A DNA stretch of 19,597 nt from assembly GCA_012519365.1 (NCBI GenBank), contig JAAYQH010000110.1, forward strand, positions 1 through 19,597, read 5' to 3'. Source of the DNA: Planctomycetota bacterium. GTDB taxonomy: Bacteria > Planctomycetota > Phycisphaerae > Sedimentisphaerales > Anaerohalosphaeraceae. The position numbers and the translations under genes are program-made. Shown here piece after piece: positions 1-6,792 of this stretch (within the stretch, counting starts at the first letter, position 1; every line of letters starts with the position of its first letter). The notes beneath the pieces are model-generated. The model made no database searches. It was given only the letters and a program-made list of their open reading frames with translations, and was not told the DNA's origin.

Positions 1-1059
1 ATCGTTGCGGCGGCCATCAGCGACACGGTCATTCCCTATACCGGCACTATTTACGACGGTATCATGGTCAACACCTACAAAGCCCTCAATTTTATGCGAC
101 AAGGTCAAGAGGCGCTGGCCCGCGTGGAATTTAACCGAGCGATGGATCGGCAGCGACGGGCCAAAGAGGATTTCGCCGAGCAAATTCAGGCGGTTCGCGA
201 AAGACTGCAAAAAAATCAGTACGGCCAACTGGTGCGGCGCAGCGTGGAAAGCGATGCCCTGCGTGCCCAGCTTGAGCAGACGTATTCGTCGTTGACGGCC
301 TTCGAAGCGTATCCTGATTTTGTGAATCCATTTTCCACTTATCTGGCGGGCGTGTTTTTTGCCGCAACAAACGACTACCCTAAAGCGTCTGATTTGTTAA
401 AGCAAAGTGCCGGCATGCTGCCGAATAATCATTATGTGCTGCGGGATTTTGCCGAGGTTGAGCAGGCCCTGAACACCGGCTCGACGATGAAGCCGACGGT
501 GTGGGTCTTTTTTGAAAACGGATTAGGTCCGGTTAAAGAGGAAGTACGGCTGGATTTGCCGTTGTTTATCGCTACGGAAAAGGTACGGTATATCGGTGTT
601 GCGCTGCCGCAATTGGTGTTTCGACCGGCCGCGGCGGTGCAACTGGACATTTGGGCTGATGGAACGACCTGGACGACCGAGGTCGTCGGCGATATGGATC
701 GCGTCATTAAGACGGAGTTTGATAAGGAATTTGACACGATTTTACTCCGGGCTGTGCTTTCGACTATCGCCAAGGCGGCGGCGCAATATGTACTCGAAGA
801 AAACAACGCCAAGGCAGCGGCGATTGTGACGGCGGTGTTTCATTTTGTGACGACCACCGCATATGTGCGTATCTGGTCGGCGCTGCCGAAGAACTTTCAG
901 GTCGCACGGCTGGACCGTCCGGCAGATGGCTGGCTTGGCATTTCAGCGTCCGGTCGGTCGGTTCAAACGGTGCAACTTCCTGATTGCACCCATGCGATAG
1001 TGTATGTTAAAATAGTGTCGTCGGCCGCAGTGCCGATAATTGAAGTGATACCTTTTTAG
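1..1059 (+). CDS. COG3014-family protein (5' end cut off by window)
   Basis: The frame is open from the first base, so the true start lies outside the window and 352 residues remain. The visible N-terminal part reads YDGIMVNTYKALNFM, followed by a charged helical stretch (FNRAMDRQRRAKEDFAEQI). This is the hallmark I associate with COG3014, a family of predicted secreted or periplasmic proteins with TPR-like helices that is often encoded next to ycfL and lpoB. Helical repeat-like sequence covers roughly the first 140 residues; the rest (VRLDLPLFIATEKVRYIGVALP and onward) looks beta-rich. The molecular function is unknown to me. It ends 22 bp before the ycfL-like gene, which has its own good ribosome site, so the genes are probably co-transcribed. 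An envelope role is inferred from the neighbours only. Confidence 0.7.
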   Translation: MVAAAISDTVIPYTGTIYDGIMVNTYKALNFMRQGQEALARVEFNRAMDRQRRAKEDFAEQIQAVRERLQKNQYGQLVRRSVESDALRAQLEQTYSSLTAFEAYPDFVNPFSTYLAGVFFAATNDYPKASDLLKQSAGMLPNNHYVLRDFAEVEQALNTGSTMKPTVWVFFENGLGPVKEEVRLDLPLFIATEKVRYIGVALPQLVFRPAAAVQLDIWADGTTWTTEVVGDMDRVIKTEFDKEFDTILLRAVLSTIAKAAAQYVLEENNAKAAAIVTAVFHFVTTTAYVRIWSALPKNFQVARLDRPADGWLGISASGRSVQTVQLPDCTHAIVYVKIVSSAAVPIIEVIPF

Positions 1060-1081
1060 TTTAAGCCAATAGGAGACGGCC

Positions 1082-1522
1082 ATGAAAACCTATGGAATGA
1101 TCGCGTTGCTGCTGGTCGGGCTGACAGTGTTCGGCTGCGCCCAACACACGCATGACCCGCGCGTTACCCTGGCCGATACGGTCGGCAGCGACACCCCCGG
1201 CTCGAACATCATCACGCGTCCGGTCGGGCAAATCTTCAGTGCTGTCATTGGCGAAGGGATTGTAATTCAGAACGTCAGCCAGCGTGTTACGCCGGCCGGC
1301 TTTCTCGAAGTCCAGGTCCAGGGCCTGAACCAGTCGCACAGTATCCGCCGGTTTGATTATCAGGTGGTTTGGCTCGATGCCGGCGGCATGGTCATCCCGA
1401 CCAAGACCAGCGTTTGGCAGCCGGTCTCGGTGCAGCCCAAATCGCCGTTTGCGATACGTGCCATTTCGCCAAGTCCTGCCGCGGTCGATTTTCGCATTAA
1501 TACACGCACCCAACCCAACTGA
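1082..1522 (+). CDS. YcfL-like (DUF1425) lipoprotein
   Basis: This is a 146-residue protein with a short charged start, a hydrophobic segment and a lipobox ending at Cys19 (TVFGC), so it is probably a lipid-anchored envelope protein. The mature part contains IVIQNVSQRVTPAGFLEVQVQ and a later FDYQVVWLDAGGMVI, a beta-sandwich pattern typical of YcfL/DUF1425 proteins. In enterobacteria ycfL sits directly upstream of lpoB, as here. Its biochemical role is not known. The start is supported by AGGAG at 1071-1075, six bases before the ATG. The next gene begins 32 bp downstream with a similar ribosome site and the same first residues (MKTY). Confidence 0.75.
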   Translation: MKTYGMIALLLVGLTVFGCAQHTHDPRVTLADTVGSDTPGSNIITRPVGQIFSAVIGEGIVIQNVSQRVTPAGFLEVQVQGLNQSHSIRRFDYQVVWLDAGGMVIPTKTSVWQPVSVQPKSPFAIRAISPSPAAVDFRINTRTQPN

Positions 1523-1554
1523 CCGACGCACTTATTCAATCAGGAGACAGACAG

Positions 1555-2169
1555 ATGAAGACATATTGGATTGCAGCAGGTTTGATCGCGGCCTTGCTGG
1601 CCGGTTGCCAGCAGCCGACTGTCAATATCGACATCGCCAACGACATGGGCAAACCCGTGATGGCGTTGGATTATCGCGACTTTGATCAAGCGGCCACGGC
1701 AATGGTCGAGTCGCTGATCCGTTCCGGTGCCCTGCGCAAACCCGACGGCGGACGCTATGTGGTTACCACCGGCCGGATCATCAACGATACAATGCAGCGG
1801 ATTGATACCGATCAGTTAATGGCCAAAATCGAACAGGAAATCGCCAACAGCGGACAGGCGGTGATGACCTCGGCTGTAGGCGGTAAAGGCGCCACCGACA
1901 CCATGATTGACCAGATGCGGCAGATTCGCGATTCGGCGGCCTCGCAAGAGTTTCGCTCTGAGACCTTGCCGGCCGAGGGGCAACTGATCGCGCCGGAGTT
2001 GAGCATTTCCGGTAAAATTATCCAGCGCAACATCCGTTACGACCGCAATACCGAGCAGGTCGAGTATTACTTCCAATTGCAATTGACCGATCTTACCAGC
2101 GGCCTGCGGCTCTGGCAGCAAGAGCAGCTCATCGGCAAACGCGGCGATCGAAAAGCCGTATCGTGGTAG
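1555..2169 (+). CDS. lpoB: LpoB-like penicillin-binding protein activator lipoprotein
   Basis: A 204-residue lipoprotein with a signal peptide and lipobox ending at Cys18 (LLAGC). The mature domain opens with a stretch around ALDYRDFDQAATAMVESLI and continues with TGRIINDTMQRIDTDQLM, which match the LpoB family. In Escherichia coli, outer-membrane LpoB reaches through the periplasm to stimulate the transpeptidase and glycosyltransferase PBP1b. The length agrees with the family (about 200 residues). A low-complexity linker between lipid anchor and domain, long in E. coli, is nearly absent here, so reach across the periplasm may differ. AGGAG at 1542-1546 supports the start. No PBP gene lies in the window. 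Family assignment is fairly firm; the partner enzyme is inferred. Confidence 0.8.
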   Translation: MKTYWIAAGLIAALLAGCQQPTVNIDIANDMGKPVMALDYRDFDQAATAMVESLIRSGALRKPDGGRYVVTTGRIINDTMQRIDTDQLMAKIEQEIANSGQAVMTSAVGGKGATDTMIDQMRQIRDSAASQEFRSETLPAEGQLIAPELSISGKIIQRNIRYDRNTEQVEYYFQLQLTDLTSGLRLWQQEQLIGKRGDRKAVSW

Positions 2170-2282
2170 AATGCGCAGTGTCCGCCATTCTTGTGTTGCA
2201 GGCAATGGCACACCAGGCTGACCTTCGAGCCGCCCAAGCGAAAAAGCCGCATGTTTATACGGTTTGAAATTCATTGAGTCTT

Positions 2283-3392
2283 ATGAAGGTTTGTGAGTGT
2301 TTTCTGTGTTTAGGATTGGCCCTGGCCGGTGTAGGCTGTGCGGTGTCCGATGAACCGTGGCCGCGCAGGGGAAGCTATGCCACAGCGACAGTGGGAACCA
2401 CTTTTCTGGATTTGGACACACTGGGCGCGCACCGGTATTACAATGGCTGGCACAAGAAAGCCCCCCTTGGCATTGTGTACACATACCATGGCGGGCACAT
2501 TGATATCGCTCACTTGCGTATCGGGGCCGATTATACCAAATACAATTATGAAGAAATCAAGCGGCACCTGCTCGCTTGCGAAGATGAGTATGCGTTCAAA
2601 CTCAACGTGGATCGGTCCCAGTTTTACGCACACTGGACCTTTCCGCCCGGCTGGTATGATTTGTCCGCAACGGAGCAGATACGTATTGCCGATGAGGTGG
2701 CCCTTGATCTGGCCCAGTATTTTACCTTTATGATGCTTACCTGGCATGAAGTGTTGACTTTTTTTGGCTTTAAGACCCTCGGCATTGTGCCGGAGTACCC
2801 CTCGGCGTTCTCTTGGGAGGACAACTATTCCAATCTCTTGGGTGTTCGTATCGCGGCGACTGCGATTCGCGATCCGCATCGGGATTTTGACGCGGCCATG
2901 ACGGCTCATCTCGAGGCTGAGTTAAAATCGCTGGGCATTCAAACCGCTGACACAGCCCGCTACGCCTCCGAGGTAATGAGCGAACATTGGTATGAAGGCG
3001 GTATTCTGGTTACGATGCGGGTTCGGCATACGGATATCGGCCTGTATGACGGTGCCATCACGCCGCTCTTGGTGCCGGGCATTTGCGAACAGGCAGAGCC
3101 GCGGACCTATCCGGTGCCGACGCTTGAGAAGGCCGCGCAATTCGGCTTTGACGTAACGCTGTACGTCGAGCCGAAAGAATTCGAAAAAAACGATATCTTG
3201 CAGGTCGTTTGCCCCGAAATGGATTGTCAAACGGTCTGTCTGCCTGATGACTTGCCTATTCTCATGGCCCACATTGAAAGCCAGGCCAGGGCACAGGGCT
3301 GTGAGATTTTCAATCGAATTTTCTCAAAGGCTCCAGCGACTCGACCTTCGGCCCAAAACGCCGGACACCTGACACGCTTTCCCTTGAATTGA
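2283..3392 (+). CDS. DUF4056-type lipoprotein
   Basis: This 369-residue protein begins with MKVCECFLCLGLALAGVGC; Cys19 is a possible lipidation site, though the preceding Gly-Val-Gly is a weak lipobox. Family hallmarks are VYTYHGGHIDIAHLR near residues 65-79 and FSWEDNYSNLLGVRIA near residues 177-192, together with a Thr-Trp-His-Glu stretch (LTWHEVLTFFGF). I associate these with DUF4056, a family of bacterial envelope proteins of unknown function. The conserved His/Asp/Glu residues could mean a metal site or enzyme, but that is a guess. A TTG nine bases upstream (2274) would add three residues; neither start has a clear ribosome site. The 113-bp gap after lpoB leaves open whether it is in the same transcript. 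Confidence 0.65.
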   Translation: MKVCECFLCLGLALAGVGCAVSDEPWPRRGSYATATVGTTFLDLDTLGAHRYYNGWHKKAPLGIVYTYHGGHIDIAHLRIGADYTKYNYEEIKRHLLACEDEYAFKLNVDRSQFYAHWTFPPGWYDLSATEQIRIADEVALDLAQYFTFMMLTWHEVLTFFGFKTLGIVPEYPSAFSWEDNYSNLLGVRIAATAIRDPHRDFDAAMTAHLEAELKSLGIQTADTARYASEVMSEHWYEGGILVTMRVRHTDIGLYDGAITPLLVPGICEQAEPRTYPVPTLEKAAQFGFDVTLYVEPKEFEKNDILQVVCPEMDCQTVCLPDDLPILMAHIESQARAQGCEIFNRIFSKAPATRPSAQNAGHLTRFPLN

Positions 3393-3633
3393 CCCATCAG
3401 CGATTGCGGTTTGGAGCCAATAATATCCTTCTTTGATGCCCGTTGATCCCCTTTTGGCTTGGGCCGAACCGTTCTGTTGCGGGCCGGCCGTGTTTTGAAC
3501 CTGATGATGTTTTTTGGGGCACTGCGTGATCCCGCTGCGTTCTTCCTTTTCGCCGGTCCGCGTCAAGAGCACTCCAGCCCACTGCCCCCGAGGACACATC
3601 CTGCCTGGTATTCGACTGCCGATGCCAATCCGG

Positions 3634-5373
3634 TTATTGACCGCTGTAAACCCGCACATAATCGACATACATATCCGCCTGACCATTATACCGTGACAGA
3701 TCGACCGGCCAGCCGCCGCCGGTGGCCAGGTTGATCATAAAGAAAAACGGCTGCTCTTTGGACAGCGGTAGCGTTTCATGGCGTCCGACTTCGATATCAT
3801 CGCAATAATAAATCGTTTCGGTCTTAGTGATCTTGCACCCATACGTATGAAAGGCCTCATACCATGACGACGGGATTCCATACCGCCCCATGCGGATTGG
3901 ATTGTTCAGATTTTCAAAGGCTTTCTTCTCGAGGGCTTTGCCTTCTTCGCCCTGTTCCCAGCAATGGGGGGTGATCATGTAGGAATCATAGGCGTTCGGA
4001 TGTCGCGGGCCTTCGCCGCCGTAGGCTTCGATGATATCCAGTTCGTCGCAGGGGACATTGCTGCTGCCCTTGACAAATTCGGTCATGTAGTCGGTCATCA
4101 GCCAGAACGCTGGCCAGGTGCCGGGGGCATTGGGGCCGATGAATCGGCATTCAAAATAGCACGGGGCCTTGGCGGTAATGCCGGAAGCGTCATTCTTCAT
4201 CGAAGAGATCAATCCCGCGCTTTGTGCCGTTTCGCTGGCTCGGATGCGCAGGTAGGTATCAACCTGGCGGAACGGATTGTTGGGTTTTTCAAAGCTCGTA
4301 AACGGCAGGGTGCTGAAGTCCTGCCAGCCATTTGGCGGCTTATGGTCATAATAGGTTGCATTCGGGTCCGTGCCGGAGATCGACAGCGGCCCGTCGAAGT
4401 CATCGGCAAAGACCAGCGTCATCCCTTCGGCCGCGGGCGGATCGGCTCCCAGTCCCTCGTTCCAGGAAATCCCGCCGGTGTTGTAGAGCTGCAGATAGCA
4501 GTTGTCTTTGTAATCGCCGGCGTTGGCGCTTAAGGTCAGGGTAATCGGGCCGTGGGGGTAGTCGTCAGCCCCGAAGACAAACGAACCTTTTCCATCGCCG
4601 TCCAGCGTGATCCGGGCCACGGTTGCACCAATGCCGAACTTGCCGCCCGGCTTGCGGCATGTGGCAGTGATGTATCTGAACCCCGGCGCCGAGATAACAA
4701 TCGGCGTATCGCCGTTGATATCGGCCCCGTACGCCGGGGAGGTTACCGACACTCGCCCGCCCAGCGTCTCGAGGATGCTTTTTTCAGAATGAACTCTGAT
4801 CGCATCGAAATACAAATCGCTTTCGACGGCAAGTCGTTTGCCGTTTTCCACCGGCTGGCCGATGGTCAGAATAATCTGGCGGATGGGATAATCGATTTTT
4901 TTGTTCTCGTCGCCGCCCCAGGTCTCATGGTCGCTGTCCAGGTTGAAAACGACCTGCCGCCAGTTGTTAAAATCGATGATTCCGCCCTGGCCCGTGTTCT
5001 TGCTGTACTGGTGTGTTTCGCCGCCGGCATCGGTGATCCGTATGCCGTACGAGCACTTGGAGTTGTCACCCTTGAGCCAGAAGCGCAGCGTGTGGATCGG
5101 TGCATGAATGTTGACCGGGATGGGAATACCGAGGTACTGAAAATCGCCCTCCTGAACAAAATGATAATGCAGTTTCAAACTGCGCTTGCCTTCGTGTACC
5201 ACATCAGTCGCCCACGCCGTGGAGGCATTTTCGTTGGGGATATTGACCACCCATACCTTCGGCGGTGAAGCGGCGGTCTCAAAATCCTGCACCATCACTA
5301 CCGTTGCCAACACCGGTGAAAATCCCAAAACCAGCATCATCACCGAACCCAAAACAAATGCACGTGCTTTCAT
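3634..5373 (-). CDS. Secreted multidomain GH16 glycoside hydrolase
   Basis: A 579-residue secreted enzyme. Residues 1-23 form a signal peptide ending VLA. Residues 28-195 look like a jelly-roll carbohydrate-binding module (VQDFE at the start, RSLKLHYHF, LYFDAIRVHS at the end). Residues 205-305 resemble an Ig-like domain, and 318-577 form the GH16 catalytic domain. The catalytic ExDxxE motif is ELDIIE, giving Glu444 as nucleophile, Asp446 and Glu449 as acid/base. GH16 enzymes cut beta-1,3 or beta-1,4 glucans and galactans such as laminarin, agar or porphyran; I cannot assign the substrate. An in-frame ATG at 5409 exists, but I chose 5373 because AGGAAGG sits at 5379-5385 (minus strand) and the signal peptide starts there. 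It converges with the DUF4056 gene and diverges from hisF. Confidence 0.9.
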   Translation of the reverse strand: MKARAFVLGSVMMLVLGFSPVLATVVMVQDFETAASPPKVWVVNIPNENASTAWATDVVHEGKRSLKLHYHFVQEGDFQYLGIPIPVNIHAPIHTLRFWLKGDNSKCSYGIRITDAGGETHQYSKNTGQGGIIDFNNWRQVVFNLDSDHETWGGDENKKIDYPIRQIILTIGQPVENGKRLAVESDLYFDAIRVHSEKSILETLGGRVSVTSPAYGADINGDTPIVISAPGFRYITATCRKPGGKFGIGATVARITLDGDGKGSFVFGADDYPHGPITLTLSANAGDYKDNCYLQLYNTGGISWNEGLGADPPAAEGMTLVFADDFDGPLSISGTDPNATYYDHKPPNGWQDFSTLPFTSFEKPNNPFRQVDTYLRIRASETAQSAGLISSMKNDASGITAKAPCYFECRFIGPNAPGTWPAFWLMTDYMTEFVKGSSNVPCDELDIIEAYGGEGPRHPNAYDSYMITPHCWEQGEEGKALEKKAFENLNNPIRMGRYGIPSSWYEAFHTYGCKITKTETIYYCDDIEVGRHETLPLSKEQPFFFMINLATGGGWPVDLSRYNGQADMYVDYVRVYSGQ

Positions 5374-5730
5374 ACTTACCTTCCTGTATGCAGGAGGAAT
5401 TTTGAGCAATTATTAATGTCCTGTATTTTTGATGGGCGGGTTTTTGAACCGCCTTTTCCCCTATAAACGGCTAAACAACACGATTTCTTTTAACAATATC
5501 TGTAATTTTGCAAAATTTACTGCCGCTGGGTCAAGAATAATCTATTCCCAGGAACCCCGCTCTCTTGGTGGTGTCGTTTTCCTTCCGTGCTGCGGTCATG
5601 AATGCGTGAATTCGCCCCTGGCCGATAGGTCGCAGGGACTGCTTGGAAAACCCCTTTTCAAAACCCCAGCCGGTCGGTACAATACGCCACCGTTTATGAG
5701 AAATCGAATTCAGTTGTGAAAGGGACAGCG
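5374..5730. other. Divergent intergenic region between GH16 gene and hisF
   Basis: These 357 bp separate two divergent genes. On the GH16 side a small CCTG/CAGG hairpin (5383-5394) overlaps part of the ribosome site. A GC-rich hairpin at 5435-5453 (GGCGG paired with CCGCC) is followed by TTTT on the plus strand; with no plus-strand gene ending here, it is more likely a leader or blocking structure than a needed terminator. A candidate hisF promoter lies at 5655-5683. A 96-codon plus-strand open frame (5429-5719) has no family features and no ribosome site, so I do not call it a gene. Confidence 0.5.
5655..5683 (+). promoter_or_regulatory. Candidate sigma-70 type promoter for hisF
   Basis: TTTTCA (5655-5660) and TACAAT (5678-5683) are separated by 17 bp, close to the TTGACA / TATAAT consensus (4 of 6 and 5 of 6). 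The expected start of transcription near 5690 gives a leader of about 40 nt before the hisF ATG. The same TACAAT box with 17-bp spacing recurs before the lipoprotein gene at 12744 and before mlaF. Confidence 0.45.
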
Positions 5731-6495
5731 ATGGACAAGCCCGTACGGATAATGCCGTGTTTGGATATGCAAAATGGACGTGTGGTTAAAGGGGTGCATT
5801 TTGTCGATATTCGGGATGCGGGCAATCCGGTTGAATGTGCCGCGGCCTATTGCACAGCCGGTGCTGATGAGTTGGCGCTGTTGGATATCACCGCCACCGT
5901 CGAGGGGCGTTCGACCCTGCTGGAGGTGGTGCGTCGGGTCGCCGCGGCGGCGACGGTGCCCTTTACGGTTGGCGGGGGCATCCGCGATGTCGCCTCGGCC
6001 GAGGCGGTTCTCAGGGCCGGTGCCGACAAAATCTCCACCAGCAGCGCCGCCTTTCGCAGGCCCGAGGTCATTGCCGAGATGGTCAAGGCCTTCGGTCCCG
6101 AACGGGTCACGGTCGCCATCGACGTGGATCGCAATCCCGCAATGCCCAGCGGCTATGAAGTGTATATCGACGGGGGGCGCACGGCCACAGGGAAAGACGC
6201 CGTCGAATGGGCCAAGCAGGTGGCCGATTACGGCGTGCAAGTCATTCTGCCGACCAGCAAAGCCGGCGACGGTGCCAAAACCGGCTACGACCTGCCGATC
6301 ATCAAAGCCATCAAAGCCGCCACCGGCGTCGAGGTCGTCGCTTCCGGCGGTGCCGGTACGCTTGAGCATTTTTATGATGCTGTGCAGGCGGGCGCGACGA
6401 TTTTGCTGGCCGCTTCGGTGTTTCACTTCAAAATAATTGAAATTCCGCAACTAAAGGCCTATCTCGCTTCACGCGGGGTGCCGATGGTAATATAA
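5731..6495 (+). CDS. hisF: HisF-like imidazole glycerol phosphate synthase subunit, divergent
   Basis: A 254-residue (beta/alpha)8 barrel protein of normal HisF length. HisF, with the glutaminase HisH, turns PRFAR plus ammonia into imidazole glycerol phosphate and AICAR in histidine synthesis. The two catalytic aspartates are present (Asp12 in CLDM; Asp180 in GDGAKTGYD), as are loop-1 Lys20, the VGGGI phosphate loop and the final AASVFHF. Compared with the Thermotoga enzyme from memory, Asn103 is Ser104, the stretch IDRDGT is KAGDGA, and the gate residue Glu167 is Val171. No hisH, hisA or other his gene is near. The ribosome site GAAAGGGA at 5718-5725 fits the ATG at 5731; a GTG at 5716 is in frame but less well placed. 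It could be the true histidine enzyme or a repurposed paralogue. Confidence 0.85.
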   Translation: MDKPVRIMPCLDMQNGRVVKGVHFVDIRDAGNPVECAAAYCTAGADELALLDITATVEGRSTLLEVVRRVAAAATVPFTVGGGIRDVASAEAVLRAGADKISTSSAAFRRPEVIAEMVKAFGPERVTVAIDVDRNPAMPSGYEVYIDGGRTATGKDAVEWAKQVADYGVQVILPTSKAGDGAKTGYDLPIIKAIKAATGVEVVASGGAGTLEHFYDAVQAGATILLAASVFHFKIIEIPQLKAYLASRGVPMVI

Positions 6496-6792
6496 AAGTG
6501 GATTTCATTTTCCGTCACACGGGGGCACGGCCAGGCCAGCCTTAGGAGTATTGAAATAACAGTCAAAACATATCTGAAAACAGAAACAATGGTGTCTGAT
6601 CTGACTTTTTCACAAAAACCGCAACAAAGAGGGGACTCCGTTCGTCTTTGTTGATAAATTCTATTGACAGAGCGATTGTTGGCATTGAAAAGCAGGCTTT
6701 TTTTGTCGTGTTTTGGTGTGACTTAGCCGCTTTTCCTGTCGAAAGCGTATGGCGAAAGGTAAGATTTCGCACTGTTGGAAAGGTGATTTGGA
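6496..6792. other. Intergenic region with a 9-bp inverted repeat
   Basis: This 297-bp stretch has no credible ORF. It holds a perfect 9-bp inverted repeat, CAACAAAGA (6622-6630) and TCTTTGTTG (6645-6653), with a 14-nt loop. The hairpin is not followed by a T-run on the plus strand, so it is not a clear terminator for hisF. A GGAAAGG ribosome site lies just before the PL11 start. I find no convincing promoter; a TTGACA at 6664 lacks a matching -10 box. Confidence 0.5.

Noticed and set aside
3324..3686. 120-codon minus-strand open frame between the DUF4056 and GH16 genes
   Set aside because: Overlaps both convergent gene ends, is low-complexity and basic, and has no start signals. The 241-bp gap (3393-3633) shows nothing else convincing.
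4552..5268. 238-codon open frame antisense to the GH16 gene
   Set aside because: The opposite strand encodes a clear GH16 enzyme with signal peptide and catalytic motif; this frame is a shadow of its codon pattern.
5429..5719. 96-codon open frame before hisF
   Set aside because: No ribosome site, no recognisable features, and it covers the likely hisF promoter.
6664..6669. TTGACA as -35 box of the PL11 gene
   Set aside because: No acceptable -10 box is found 16-18 bp downstream.
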